64,000 nt of DNA from positions 62,001-126,000 of the forward strand of contig JAOARX010000013.1 in NCBI GenBank assembly GCA_025210345.1. The letters run 5' to 3'. The position numbers were made by a program, and so were the translations under genes. The notes beneath the pieces were generated by a model. That model saw only the letters and a list, made by a program, of their open reading frames with translations, searched no databases and was not told where the DNA came from. This document shows positions 18,855-27,910 of the stretch, one piece after another (position 1 is the first letter of the stretch; each line of letters opens with the position of its first letter). This stretch comes from Pelagimonas sp. (GTDB lineage: Bacteria > Pseudomonadota > Alphaproteobacteria > Rhodobacterales > Rhodobacteraceae).

Positions 18855-21098
18855 TCAGACACCGTAGAAATCGAACCGCTTGTTCAGCGGCAACTCGCGA
18901 ACGCGCTCTCCGGTCAGATCGAAAATCGCATTGGCCAGCGCCGGGGCGGCGGGTGGCGTGCCCGGTTCACCGACCCCGGCCAGACGCTCTTGGTTTTCAA
19001 GGATCTGCACGGTGACGGGGGGCATCATGGCCATGCGCAGGTGCTCTTGGTCGAAAAAGTTCTCCTGCTGCACCACACCCTGTTCAAACGTGATCTCTTC
19101 ACCGATCGCCGCGGACAACCCAAAGGCCATGCCGCCGGTCAGCTGAGCCTCGATGATGCCCGGGTCCAGCGCCACACCGAGATCCGCAGCAATCCAGGCG
19201 TTGGTCAGGCGGATCAGGCCATCTTGGTCCTGAACCTCGATCACCATCGCCACGGGCGCTCCGAAACTATAGACAAAGGCGACGCCGCGCCCCACGCCTT
19301 TAGGGGTTTGGCCAGTCCATCCCGACATGTCTTTGACCGTCTCCAGAACCGTATAGGCCGGTTCCCATTCATCCCGTGTCAGGTCCATGCGGAACTGCAT
19401 CGGATCCTGCCCCGCCGCATGGGCCATTTCGTCGATAAACCCATCCAGGAAGAACCCGTTGTGGCTGGCCCCGACCGAGCGCCAGAACCCCATGGGCGGT
19501 TGAGCATCGGCGCGCCAGCCACGCACCCGCATGTTTTCAATGCCATAGGGGACGTTAAAGAACCCGTCTGTGATGGCACGATCCGGCCCCGCGGGCGCGA
19601 AGCCCAACCAGCGGTTCATTGCGGACGACGTTACGGATGGGGCCGAGATATTGGCGTCCAACAGCACGGCCTTGCCCTCTTTGACCCCGCCTCTCAGACG
19701 CGCGATGGCACCCGGTCGGTAAAAGTCATGGGTCATGTCCTCTTCGCGCGACCATGTGACCTGCACAGGTGTGCCGGGCACGGCCTTGGCCACACGGGTG
19801 GCGAGGATCGAAAAGTCCAACTCGCCCCTGCGGCCAAACCCGCCGCCCATCAGGGTGGTTTCCAAAATGACATCTTCGGGGTCCATGCCCGCCTCGGCGG
19901 CACAGCCATCGCGCACCAGTGTCGGACCCTGGTTGCCCGACCAGATGCGCAGCTTTGGCCCATCAAACCAGGCGGTGGCGGTCATGGGTTCCATGGTCGC
20001 ATGCGCAAGGAACGGGGCGCGGTATTCGGCGGTGATCTCCTGCGCGCCCTCGGGGAGGGTGGATGCATCGCCATCATCGCGGAACGTCGAATCGAGATTG
20101 GTGTCGAATGCCGCTTCGATCGAGGCGAAAATATCCGTGGTTTCAGGGGGATAGGGGGTGTCGTCCCCCCAGGTGACATCAACCGCGTCAAGGGCTTGCA
20201 AGGCCAGCCAGGTGTTGGTTGCGATCACCGCAAAGCCATCCCCCAGATCCACCACCTTTTCCACACCCGGCAGTTTCAGCGCGTCGCGCCCATCCAGACG
20301 CGTCATGGTTCCCCGGCGCGGGCTCATCCGAACAGAGGCGAATTTCATGCCCGGCAGGCGCAGGTCCATGGCAAAGGTTGCGGTGCCCGTGGATTTGGCA
20401 GGAACGTCGATACGCGGCTGCGATGCCCCCAGAATTGTCCAGTCAGATCGGGGGCGCAGGGTGATATCCGGCGTGTCCTGTTCGGCGGCCTCAAGGGCGA
20501 GATCCGTATAGGGCAGGGCGGTTCCGTCAGGGGCGATGACCGTGCCGTTTTCCGTCTTGAGATCGCGGACAGAGACACCCAGCCGGTCGGCGGCGGCGGC
20601 TTTGAGCATCTCGCGGGCCCCCGCACCGGCGACCCGCATCCTTTCATAGCCATCTTTCATCGCCGTTGATCCCCCGGTGACCTGGAGCGACAGGACCTTG
20701 CCCAGATTGCCCATCATCTGGGCCATCGCATGCTGGAACGCGCTGTCGTCATAGCCCTTGGTGTTGAGCGCTTCGGACATCAGCGCCGAGTTGTAATAGG
20801 CTTGGGCCGGGGGGCCGTGCAGGACCGTGACCTGATCCAGGGTGACATCCAGTTCTTCGGCAATCAGCGCCGCCCAGGTGGTGTGTGTGCCCTGACCCAT
20901 TTCCGCGCGCGGGGCGATCAGGTGGATGCCATCGGGCGTGATGAACACAAAGGGATTGAGAGCGGCCTCACCCTCACCGGGTTTCAACGGGTTGGGGGCG
21001 GGCTTGGTGACGTACCATGCGCCAAAGGCCGCACCACCGGCGATGGCCACGGCACCAAACAGAAAACTACGGCGGGCGATTTTTCCAATGCTGGCCAT
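18855..21098 (-). CDS. Molybdenum hydroxylase large subunit (isoquinoline 1-oxidoreductase beta/aldehyde oxidase type)
   Basis: 747 residues. A twin-arginine signal RRSFLFGAVAIAGGAAFG at residues 9-26 marks export of the folded cofactor-loaded enzyme to the periplasm. The molybdopterin-binding body has EMGQGTHTTWAALIAEEL, TTLMGGGFGRRGELDF and GVGEPGTPPAAPALANAIF, the last including the conserved active-site glutamate region. It pairs with the 2Fe-2S subunit 3 bp upstream. Substrates of related enzymes are N-heterocycles or aldehydes; here the substrate is unknown. No cytochrome c or XdhC-like maturation gene is seen in the window. Confidence 0.9.
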   Translation of the reverse strand: MASIGKIARRSFLFGAVAIAGGAAFGAWYVTKPAPNPLKPGEGEAALNPFVFITPDGIHLIAPRAEMGQGTHTTWAALIAEELDVTLDQVTVLHGPPAQAYYNSALMSEALNTKGYDDSAFQHAMAQMMGNLGKVLSLQVTGGSTAMKDGYERMRVAGAGAREMLKAAAADRLGVSVRDLKTENGTVIAPDGTALPYTDLALEAAEQDTPDITLRPRSDWTILGASQPRIDVPAKSTGTATFAMDLRLPGMKFASVRMSPRRGTMTRLDGRDALKLPGVEKVVDLGDGFAVIATNTWLALQALDAVDVTWGDDTPYPPETTDIFASIEAAFDTNLDSTFRDDGDASTLPEGAQEITAEYRAPFLAHATMEPMTATAWFDGPKLRIWSGNQGPTLVRDGCAAEAGMDPEDVILETTLMGGGFGRRGELDFSILATRVAKAVPGTPVQVTWSREEDMTHDFYRPGAIARLRGGVKEGKAVLLDANISAPSVTSSAMNRWLGFAPAGPDRAITDGFFNVPYGIENMRVRGWRADAQPPMGFWRSVGASHNGFFLDGFIDEMAHAAGQDPMQFRMDLTRDEWEPAYTVLETVKDMSGWTGQTPKGVGRGVAFVYSFGAPVAMVIEVQDQDGLIRLTNAWIAADLGVALDPGIIEAQLTGGMAFGLSAAIGEEITFEQGVVQQENFFDQEHLRMAMMPPVTVQILENQERLAGVGEPGTPPAAPALANAIFDLTGERVRELPLNKRFDFYGV

Positions 21099-21101
21099 GT
21101 C

Positions 21102-21557
21102 TTAGGATCCTTTCGCGGCGGCATGAATGGCGGCGCGAATGCGCGGGTACGTTCCACAACGGCACAGGTTGCCGGACATGGCTTCGTCGATTTCGTCATC
21201 GGTCGGGTTGGGGGTTTCGGCCAAGAGGGCCGCGGCCTGCATGATCTGGCCCGACTGGCAATAGCCGCATTGCGCGACCTGGTGGTCGATCCAGGCCTGT
21301 TGCAACCTGTGTAAGGAGTCCGGAGATCCAAGCCCTTCAATTGTAACGATATCTCCCTCGACATCGCCCAGCGTCGTCTGGCAGGATCGGACCGCTTCGC
21401 CATTCACATGGACCGTGCAGGCACCACAGGCGGATACGCCGCAGCCAAATTTTGTGCCGGTCATGTTCAAAGCGTCGCGTAGAACCCACAAAAGAGGCAT
21501 GTCTTCGGGCAAATCCACCTCATGGGGGGTGCCGTTGACGGTGATGGTTTTGCTCAT
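21102..21557 (-). CDS. 2Fe-2S subunit of molybdenum hydroxylase
   Basis: 151 residues with the two clusters of the family: plant-type [13 protein letters not shown] plus a fourth cysteine in VRSCQTT, then [10 protein letters not shown] and [12 protein letters not shown]. It passes electrons from the molybdopterin subunit, whose gene follows after 3 bp. The pair is divergent from the TetR gene over about 120 bp containing repeated TGTCAGTTTGT elements. Confidence 0.93.
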   Translation of the reverse strand: MSKTITVNGTPHEVDLPEDMPLLWVLRDALNMTGTKFGCGVSACGACTVHVNGEAVRSCQTTLGDVEGDIVTIEGLGSPDSLHRLQQAWIDHQVAQCGYCQSGQIMQAAALLAETPNPTDDEIDEAMSGNLCRCGTYPRIRAAIHAAAKGS

Positions 21558-21612
21558 GGCGGGCTCCTTTGGGGCGCGGAAGGTGGCAGCTTTGAGGTAA
21601 TATCTGGATATA

Positions 21613-21676
21613 TGACAAACTTAATCCATAGTGTCAGTTTGTCAATTGACGTTTTTATCAAAATTTGTCAGTTTGT
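21613..21676. promoter_or_regulatory. Probable TetR operator cluster between the hydroxylase operon and tetR
   Basis: TGACAAACT (21613-21621) is matched by its inverse AGTTTGTCA (21636-21644), and TGTCAGTTTGT occurs twice in direct orientation (21632-21642 and 21666-21676, 34 bp apart). The last copy ends 4 bp before the tetR start codon, which suits autoregulation and joint control of the divergent operon. Inferred from position and symmetry only. Confidence 0.6.
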
Positions 21677-21680
21677 ATGC

Positions 21681-22256
21681 ATGACGGATGATCGTGATAC
21701 CGAAACCCAGCGCCGCCAAGCCATACTTGATGCGGCTTTGGCGACATTTGCACAATATGGATATCGCCGGACCTCCATGGCGGATCTGGCCAAGGCGGTG
21801 GGCATGTCGCGGCCCGCGCTGTACCAGTATTTCCGCAACAAAGAAGACATCGCCCGGTCTCTCACCGAGGTCTATTTTGCCAATGCCGCAGGGCGCGTGG
21901 CCCAGGCGCTGCAGGCCAAGGGAACGCCCGCTGAGGTGCTTGAAGCTGCCTTTCGCGCCAAGATGGGCAAGCTTACCGGGATGATCGCAGGCCCGCATGG
22001 CGAAGAGCTGATGCAACTGGGGCATTCGGTGTCCGGCGAGGTTGTCGAGCAAGGCACCGCACGCATTGTTGCGCTGTTTGCCATGTGGCTTGAAAAACAG
22101 CGCCTGACCGGAGCCATCCACTATGAGGGCGCATCCGAAGACGTGGCGCGCGTGATGATGAACGCGCTGAACGGGATCAAGGTGCCCCCCTATAAGCAGT
22201 TCGACCGCGATTTGACGATCCTGGCGCAGACCCTTGGGCGCGGTCTGAGCGTCTGA
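21681..22256 (+). CDS. TetR family transcriptional regulator
   Basis: 191 residues from ATG 21681; the frame is open upstream but crosses the operator region. The HTH is clear at residues 13-58: AILDAALATFAQYGYRRTSMADLAKAVGMSRPALYQYFRNKEDI. The C-terminal ligand-binding part has no recognisable specificity. Divergent orientation and the repeated sites in the shared promoter make it the likely repressor of the molybdenum hydroxylase pair. Confidence 0.88.
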   Translation: MTDDRDTETQRRQAILDAALATFAQYGYRRTSMADLAKAVGMSRPALYQYFRNKEDIARSLTEVYFANAAGRVAQALQAKGTPAEVLEAAFRAKMGKLTGMIAGPHGEELMQLGHSVSGEVVEQGTARIVALFAMWLEKQRLTGAIHYEGASEDVARVMMNALNGIKVPPYKQFDRDLTILAQTLGRGLSV

Positions 22257-22364
22257 TCGCGATCAAACTGCGCCATTTTATCCAATGCACGGGCGGGCGC
22301 TTGGCTTTGATATTCTTTCATGCGAATGTTTGCGGAAATACCGGAGGATCAGGAGGGACTTTCC

Positions 22365-23309
22365 GTGAAACAACTGACATTGGCCTTGGCGATTCTCGCT
22401 GCGCCTGCGCTGGCGCACGAAGATATCGCGGATAAATATCCACAATCCGAACTGTATAATAAGCCGGTTCAGGTGATCCCGCATGTCTATTCCGCCATCG
22501 GCGCCACGGCGCCGCCGACCTATGAAAACTCGGGTCATAACAACAACTTGTCGTTTATTGTAACCAATGAAGGCGTGGTGGTCGTCAACGGTGGGGCCTC
22601 GGTCCGCCTGGCCAAGGCGCTGCATGATGAAATCAAGGCCGTGACCGATCAACCGGTGAAACTGGTGATCAATGAGAACGGCCAGGGGCACGCGATGCTG
22701 GGCAATGCCTATTGGGTGGATCAGGGCGTTGATATCCTGGCGCATAAGGATGCGATCGAGGTCTGGGAAGCCGATGGAGGCTTCATCCTTCAGGGGATGG
22801 AGCGTTACAATCGTGACAAGGCCGAGGGCACCCGTCTGGTGACGCCGAACCTGTCGTTCGACGACAAACACGTGGTTGAGATGGGCGGCGTCACCATCGA
22901 GGTCCTGCATCTTGGCCCCGCGCATGATCCGGGTGACGTTCAGGTGTGGATCCCTCAGTGGGACATCATCATCGCCGGTGATCTCGCGTTTCATGAACGC
23001 ATGCCCCCGATCTTTCCGGGCATCTGCACCAGCTGTTGGATCGAGACCTTTGACGGCCCCTTTACCGATCTGAACGCCACCTATGTGATCCCGGGGCACG
23101 GCCATCCGACCAATATGGAAATGGTGCGCATGGGGACCACTGATTACCTGAAAGATCTGCGCGAAAAAATCGGGGCGCATATCGATGAGGGTGGCGATCT
23201 GGCCGGTGCCTATTACGTTGATCAAGAGCGCTGGAAATACATGGATACCTTTGAAGAACTGGCCACAAAAAACGCCGGCCGCGTCTTTGAAGAAATGGAA
23301 TGGGAGTGA
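22365..23309 (+). CDS. Secreted metallo-beta-lactamase-fold protein with altered metal motif
   Basis: 314 residues from GTG 22365, chosen because a strong AGGAGGG lies 7 bp upstream and it opens a signal peptide (VKQLTLALAILAAPALAH). The fold is indicated by NNNLSFIVTNEGVVVVNGG, LGPAHDPGDVQVWIP and VIPGHGHPTN, as in periplasmic SoxH/quinoprotein-relay hydrolases. The first metal motif, normally HxHxDH, reads NENGQGH, so the first two histidines and the aspartate are replaced. The later H, D and H positions remain. Activity may be lost or altered. A rhodanese gene follows after a tandem hairpin repeat. Confidence 0.82.
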   Translation: MKQLTLALAILAAPALAHEDIADKYPQSELYNKPVQVIPHVYSAIGATAPPTYENSGHNNNLSFIVTNEGVVVVNGGASVRLAKALHDEIKAVTDQPVKLVINENGQGHAMLGNAYWVDQGVDILAHKDAIEVWEADGGFILQGMERYNRDKAEGTRLVTPNLSFDDKHVVEMGGVTIEVLHLGPAHDPGDVQVWIPQWDIIIAGDLAFHERMPPIFPGICTSCWIETFDGPFTDLNATYVIPGHGHPTNMEMVRMGTTDYLKDLREKIGAHIDEGGDLAGAYYVDQERWKYMDTFEELATKNAGRVFEEMEWE

Positions 23310-23313
23310 TTTG

Positions 23314-23446
23314 CGGTTCGGGGCTTTAGCCCCGATGATTTGTCCGGGGGACAAATCAAGCAAATCACGGGCGGAGCCCACGGTTCGGGGCTTTAGCCCC
23401 GATGATTTGTCCGGGGGACAAATCAAGCAAATCACGGGCGGAGCCC
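23314..23446. repeat. Tandem 67-bp double-hairpin repeat
   Basis: Two nearly identical units start at 23314 and 23381 (67-bp period; the second matches to about 23446). Each holds a perfect hairpin CGGGGCTTTAGCCCCG (23319-23334, 23386-23401) and a second one with arms GATTTGTCC and GGACAAATC around GGG (23337-23357, 23404-23424). A third partial start TTCGGGGCCTGCCCC follows. The repeat fills the gap between the metallo-hydrolase and the rhodanese genes. Confidence 0.9.
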
Positions 23447-23489
23447 TGGGTTCGGGGCCTGCCCCTGGCAGTTTGTTTCGGAGATCATG

Positions 23490-23915
23490 ATGACTCTAAA
23501 GACGATTTTGATAACCGCGTCGCTTATCCCGGCGATGGTTGCACCGCTCGCGGCGCAGGATCTGGCCGAAGAGGTGATCGGCCACATGGACTTTATTCCC
23601 TATGAGGATGGCATCATCTTGCCGCAACAGATCAGCAAGGATCTGTGGGATGGGGCGTATTTTGTCGACACCCGCACTGCGGCGCAATTCGCCCAGGGGA
23701 CGATCCCCGGCGCGGTCAACATCGAGTGGCGCGAAATCCCGTCACGACTGGATGAGCTGCCCAGCGACAAAAAGGTCATCTTGTTTTGCAACACCGGAAG
23801 CCTATCCGCGCAAGCGAGTTTTGCCGCGCGGCTGCTGGGGCGCGAAAATGTGGTGGTGCTTCAATCTGGCCTGCTTGGCTGGCGCGAGACCGCAGCTTAT
23901 ATCCCAGAGCAATAA
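23490..23915 (+). CDS. Periplasmic rhodanese-like sulfurtransferase
   Basis: About 141 residues (ATG 23487 or 23490). A signal peptide MTLKTILITASLIPAMVAPLAAQ precedes one rhodanese domain with FVDTRTAAQFAQGTIPGAVNIEW and the active-site loop LFCNTGSLSAQAS, which contains the catalytic cysteine. It would transfer sulfane sulfur in the periplasm. Same-strand neighbours are the metallo-beta-lactamase-fold protein upstream and a membrane methyltransferase 18 bp downstream, so the three may form one sulfur-related unit. Confidence 0.85.
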   Translation: MTLKTILITASLIPAMVAPLAAQDLAEEVIGHMDFIPYEDGIILPQQISKDLWDGAYFVDTRTAAQFAQGTIPGAVNIEWREIPSRLDELPSDKKVILFCNTGSLSAQASFAARLLGRENVVVLQSGLLGWRETAAYIPEQ

Positions 23916-23933
23916 AAGCCAAAGAGGTGCAAA

Positions 23934-24386
23934 ATGCTGAAATGGGTGGACATGCCGCCGGTGTGGCTGGCGGGGGCGATTGGTTTGGCCTGGGTGCAGA
24001 AAACCCATTACAGCCTTGGCTTGGATTTCGGTCTTGGAGTGGCGGATCTGCTGGGCGGGCTGCTGGTGGGCGGCGGTCTGTTGCTGATGGCGCTGGCGGT
24101 CTATGAAATGCGGCGCCAGAAAACCACGATCATCCCGCATCAAGATGCGGACAAGCTGGTGACGGCGGGCATATTCAAACGCACGCGCAATCCCATTTAT
24201 CTGGGGGATGCCATGGTGTTGGCCGGGCTTATCCTGTATTGGGATGCGGTTTTGGCGCTGCCTTTGATCCCGATCTTTGTCTGGATCATCGAAAAGCGTT
24301 TCATCATCGGGGAAGAGGACCGGCTGCGCCGCAAATTCCGCATGACCTATGCGCGCTATTGCGACGAGGTGCGGCGCTGGATCTAA
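23934..24386 (+). CDS. Isoprenylcysteine methyltransferase-like membrane protein (ICMT/PEMT fold)
   Basis: 150 residues with three or four membrane helices. The C-terminal half carries the family signature: LVTAGIFKRTRNPIYLGDAM, then IIEKRFIIGEEDRLRRKF and YARYCDEVRRWI. Members methylate thiols or other small groups using S-adenosylmethionine at the membrane face. No prenylated substrate is expected in bacteria, so the substrate is unknown. The final 4 bp overlap the kinase-like gene on the opposite strand. Confidence 0.82.
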   Translation: MLKWVDMPPVWLAGAIGLAWVQKTHYSLGLDFGLGVADLLGGLLVGGGLLLMALAVYEMRRQKTTIIPHQDADKLVTAGIFKRTRNPIYLGDAMVLAGLILYWDAVLALPLIPIFVWIIEKRFIIGEEDRLRRKFRMTYARYCDEVRRWI

Positions 24387-24865
24387 GACCTGTAGGTTGC
24401 GATGGGCAGACCTTCATCGGTGGTGGGGTGTTCATAGTATTGCGCCAGCGCATGAAACTGCGCTTCGCTCACCTGAAACGGATGGTTCCCCGCTGCATTG
24501 CGCGCCTTCAGACGGTCCAGACACTGGGCGTCGCTTGTTTCCAGAACATGAAGGGTGACCTGTGCGTCGCTCTCCCAAGCCAGCGCGGCCAGCGAGTTTC
24601 TGCGGGCCACGGTATTGGCCTGAAAATCCATCACGACTGACATCCCGGCGCTTAATAATGCACGGATATGCGGGCCAATCGCGGTTTCAAGCCGCGCGGC
24701 GCAGCGGGCATAGTCGCGAAGGGTGGCCAGCTCATCAGGGTATAACGCGGCGAGCCAGTCATCCTCGGAGACGAGGACCGTATGCGCCCCCTGTGCGAGG
24801 GATCGACACAGGGTTGATTTCCCAGCGGCTACCTTGCCGCAGACCAGGTGCAAGTGAGGTTTCAT
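24383..24865 (-). CDS. P-loop kinase-like ATPase
   Basis: 160 residues from ATG 24865, where the chain begins MKPHLHLVCGKVAAGKSTLCRSL. An upstream in-frame ATG would add an unrelated leader. Walker A is GKVAAGKST at residues 9-17; VLVSEDDWLAALYPDE and VVMDFQANTVARRN follow, as in the AAA_33/zeta-like small-molecule kinases. Probably phosphorylates a small metabolite or antibiotic-like compound; the target is unknown. It converges on the methyltransferase gene. Confidence 0.75.
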   Translation of the reverse strand: MKPHLHLVCGKVAAGKSTLCRSLAQGAHTVLVSEDDWLAALYPDELATLRDYARCAARLETAIGPHIRALLSAGMSVVMDFQANTVARRNSLAALAWESDAQVTLHVLETSDAQCLDRLKARNAAGNHPFQVSEAQFHALAQYYEHPTTDEGLPIATYRS

Positions 24866-25067
24866 TGGGCTGATCCCGTTTCCAATCCCCAGCTCCCCAT
24901 GCGGGCCGACAAGGACACCGTACCCGTCACACAGGCCGGGCGTGCAATGCCCCGCAAAATTTGAAACTGACGCGTCATGTGTCAAAACATGCGTGGATTT
25001 TGTGGCATGTCAATCTGGCCTATGCGCCAGGACCGGTTAGGGTGGGGGCTCATGCAAAGGATTTCCC

Positions 25068-25484
25068 ATGCCCAAACGTCTCGCCCTCTTTTCCCTTTTG
25101 GTACCCGATTATGACGACGCCTTGCGGTTCTTTCTCAAAGCGGGGTTTGAATGTCGCGAAGACACGGACCTGGGCGGCGGTAAACGGTGGGTGCGGATTG
25201 CACCACCGGGTGCGGAAACCGAGATCCTGTTGGCCCGCGCTGCAGATGAGCGTCAGAAAAACGCAATCGGCGACCAGGGCGGGGGCCGTGTCTGGTTGTT
25301 TCTGGAAACGCAGGCCTTTGACGCAGACTATCAACGCCTGATAGCGGCGGGCGCCATGTTCGAAGAGGCGCCGCGCCGCGAACCCTATGGCACGGTTGCG
25401 GTCTGGCGCGATCCCTGGGGCAACCGCTGGGACTTGATCGCATTCGCCCAGAAGGACCGGAGCGGAACCGATCAGACCGGGTGA
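25068..25484 (+). CDS. VOC (glyoxalase/bleomycin resistance) family protein
   Basis: 138 residues. Two beta-alpha-beta-beta-beta units: LALFSLLVPDYDDALRFF at the start and a C-terminal half ending in YGTVAVWRDPWGNRWDLIAF, whose final motif is standard for VOC proteins. The metal ligand positions are not all conserved, so the activity (lyase, dioxygenase or binding) is open. It stands alone; the next gene converges on it after 8 bp. Confidence 0.83.
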   Translation: MPKRLALFSLLVPDYDDALRFFLKAGFECREDTDLGGGKRWVRIAPPGAETEILLARAADERQKNAIGDQGGGRVWLFLETQAFDADYQRLIAAGAMFEEAPRREPYGTVAVWRDPWGNRWDLIAFAQKDRSGTDQTG

Positions 25485-25492
25485 TCAGACGG

Positions 25493-26011
25493 TCAGGGCA
25501 GGGCCGCGCGGGTGCGTTTGCCGACGTTTTCGGGCGTGCCCTCATAGGTCGGCAGGCCGCGTTTCAGCCAGCCGTCTCCATGACGCCCGCCGACCATGCC
25601 TTCTTTGACATCCACCAGGCCGGGGAACCCCTGGGCGGCCAATTGCGAGGTCACATAGCCCGTCCGGTTGCCGGTGCGGCAGATCACGGCCAGGGGCGTG
25701 TCCGGGTTGGCCTGACGCAGGGCAACAAGGTCATTCACAAAGCTGGCCGAAGTCATGTCCAGCCCAATCGCCCCCTCGGCGACGCCGGTTTGCAGCCACT
25801 CTTCGGGGCGACGGATGTCGATCAGGATGATATCCCCGGCAAGCGCGGCCTGATGCGCCAGATCAGGGGTCATGATCTCGATGTGCTGGGCGGCCTGGGC
25901 CTGGGCGGGGGTCGACAGTCCGGTTTGCGAAACGGAAACCACCACAAAGGCGGCCCCCAGCCCAAGGGCCGCGCGGCGTGTCAGGAAAGGGGCTGTGGCG
26001 TCGGGTCGCAT
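25493..26011 (-). CDS. Rhodanese-like protein with Tat signal
   Basis: 172 residues from ATG 26011 (GGAG upstream). LTRRAALGLGAAFVVV at the N-terminus is a twin-arginine signal followed by AQA. One rhodanese domain follows with ILIDIRRPEEWLQTGVAEGA and the active-site loop VICRTGNRTGYV carrying the cysteine. A periplasmic sulfurtransferase is inferred. It is the second exported rhodanese in 3 kb. It lies divergent from pntA across about 310 bp. Confidence 0.83.
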   Translation of the reverse strand: MRPDATAPFLTRRAALGLGAAFVVVSVSQTGLSTPAQAQAAQHIEIMTPDLAHQAALAGDIILIDIRRPEEWLQTGVAEGAIGLDMTSASFVNDLVALRQANPDTPLAVICRTGNRTGYVTSQLAAQGFPGLVDVKEGMVGGRHGDGWLKRGLPTYEGTPENVGKRTRAALP

Positions 26012-26322
26012 CTTGGGTCTCCGTAAACTTGAAACGTGATCATGCCTATCGTGCAAACATTCAAATGTCTGCAATTAAAGCGCTGAAATCCCTGATATTT
26101 AGGTCACGAATCGGTGAAGTCACACATATGTGCTGCGAATGCGGCGCAAGTTTGTTGCTGACGCAACGCAGTTTTCGCAACAAACAAACTGTCCCTTTAA
26201 CTTTTTTCTAAGCTGTGCTTTACATCGCGGGATGCTTGTCGCTGCACTGCCGCATTGATGTGGTTAAATGCGAATTAACGCCTCATCAGGGGCGTAGGAG
26301 TACCTGAACAAAGGGGATAACC
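26012..26322 (+). other. Intergenic region upstream of pntA
   Basis: About 310 bp without a gene. It is AT-richer than its surroundings. A short hairpin ACGCCTCATCAGGGGCGT (26278-26295) stands just before the pntA ribosome site AAGGGGAT. The pntAB promoter should lie here; no specific operator was recognised. Confidence 0.5.
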
Positions 26323-27897
26323 GTGAAGATAGGGACGCCAACAGAAGTCGAAGTTGGGGAGAATCGCGTTGCGATGACGCCTGACTCGGCGCGCCAGTTA
26401 CAAAAACTGGGTTATGATTGCGCCATTCAGGCCGGGGCCGGGGAAAAAGCCGGATTTTCGGACGCGACATATCAAGAGGCCGGGGTCGAAGTGATCGAGG
26501 GCGCGGATGCGCTTTGGGCTGCGTGTGACATCGTCGCCAAGGTCCGCATTCCGACCGATGCGGAAATGGGTTTGCTGCGCAGCGACCTGACGCTGATTTC
26601 GTTCTTCAACCCGGGTGGGAATGAAGAGGGGCTGGAAAAAGCCAAGGACAGCGGCGCCAATGTGATCGCCATGGAAATGGTGCCACGCATTTCGCGCGCG
26701 CAAAAGATGGACGCGCTGTCGTCGATGGCCAACATCGCGGGCTACCGCGCGGTGATCGAGGCGGGCAACAACTTTGGTCGCTTTTTCACCGGTCAGGTGA
26801 CCGCTGCGGGCAAGGTGCCTCCGGCCAAGGTTCTGGTTGTGGGCGCGGGTGTTGCCGGTCTGGCCGCCATTGGCACCTCGACCTCGCTGGGGGCGATCAC
26901 CCTGGCGTTTGACGTTCGTCCCGAAGTGGCCGAACAGGTCGAATCCATGGGCGCCGAGTTCGTCTATCTGGATTTCGAAGAAGAGCAGCAAGATGGCGCG
27001 GCCACCGGCGGCTATGCCTCGGTCCAGTCCGAAGAATTCCGCAATGCGCAGCTGGCCAAGTTCCGTGAACTTGCCCCCGAGGTGGACATCGTCATCACCA
27101 CAGCGCTGATCCCCAACCGCGAAGCGCCCGAGCTTTGGACCGAAGACATGGTTGCGGCCATGAAGCCCGGTTCCGTGATCGTGGACCTTGCGGCGGAAAA
27201 GGGCGGCAACTGTAAGCTGACCAAGGCTGATGAGAAAATCGTGACCGACAATGGCGTGACCATCATCGGCTATACGGATTTCCCGTCTCGCATGGCGGCG
27301 CAGTCTTCGACGCTCTATGCCACCAACATCCGTCACATGATGGCGGATCTGACCCCTGAAAAAGACGGCCAGATCAACCACGACATGGAAGACGACGTCA
27401 TCCGTGGCGCGACCGTGACCCATGAGGGCGCGATCACCTTCCCGCCGCCCCCGCCCAAGGTGCAGGCCATCGCGGCCAAGCCCAAAGAGGTGGTGCCGGA
27501 ACTGACGCCCGAAGAAAAGCGCGCGCAGGAAGTGGCGGCGTTCAAGGCGCAAACCAAACAGCAGGTCACCCTGCTGGGTGTGGGCGCGGCCCTGATCCTT
27601 GCAGTGGGTCTTGTGGCGCCGGCGTCGTTCATGCAGCACTTTATCGTGTTTGTTCTGTCGGTCTTTGTGGGCTTCCAGGTGATCTGGAACGTCTCGCATT
27701 CGCTGCACACACCTTTGATGGCTGTGACCAACGCGATTTCGTCGATCATCATTCTGGGCGCGCTGATGCAGATCGGTTCTGGCGGCGGTTTCCTTGTGGT
27801 GCTTTTGGCTGCCATTTCGGTGTTCTTTGCCGGGATCAACATTTTCGGCGGCTTCCTCGTGACACGGCGCATGCTCGCCATGTTCCAGAAATCCTAA
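26323..27897 (+). CDS. pntA: NAD(P) transhydrogenase subunit alpha
   Basis: 524 residues from GTG 26323 with AAGGGGAT 5 bp upstream. The N-terminal 380 residues are the NAD(H)-binding domain I ([21 protein letters not shown], and [16 protein letters not shown] near residue 170). A proline-rich linker leads to four C-terminal membrane helices (about residues 415-515). This is the fused form; some alphaproteobacteria split it in two. With PntB it couples hydride transfer from NADH to NADP+ to proton entry across the inner membrane. Confidence 0.95.
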   Translation: MKIGTPTEVEVGENRVAMTPDSARQLQKLGYDCAIQAGAGEKAGFSDATYQEAGVEVIEGADALWAACDIVAKVRIPTDAEMGLLRSDLTLISFFNPGGNEEGLEKAKDSGANVIAMEMVPRISRAQKMDALSSMANIAGYRAVIEAGNNFGRFFTGQVTAAGKVPPAKVLVVGAGVAGLAAIGTSTSLGAITLAFDVRPEVAEQVESMGAEFVYLDFEEEQQDGAATGGYASVQSEEFRNAQLAKFRELAPEVDIVITTALIPNREAPELWTEDMVAAMKPGSVIVDLAAEKGGNCKLTKADEKIVTDNGVTIIGYTDFPSRMAAQSSTLYATNIRHMMADLTPEKDGQINHDMEDDVIRGATVTHEGAITFPPPPPKVQAIAAKPKEVVPELTPEEKRAQEVAAFKAQTKQQVTLLGVGAALILAVGLVAPASFMQHFIVFVLSVFVGFQVIWNVSHSLHTPLMAVTNAISSIIILGALMQIGSGGGFLVVLLAAISVFFAGINIFGGFLVTRRMLAMFQKS

Positions 27898-27910
27898 GGA
27901 GATCAGTGTC

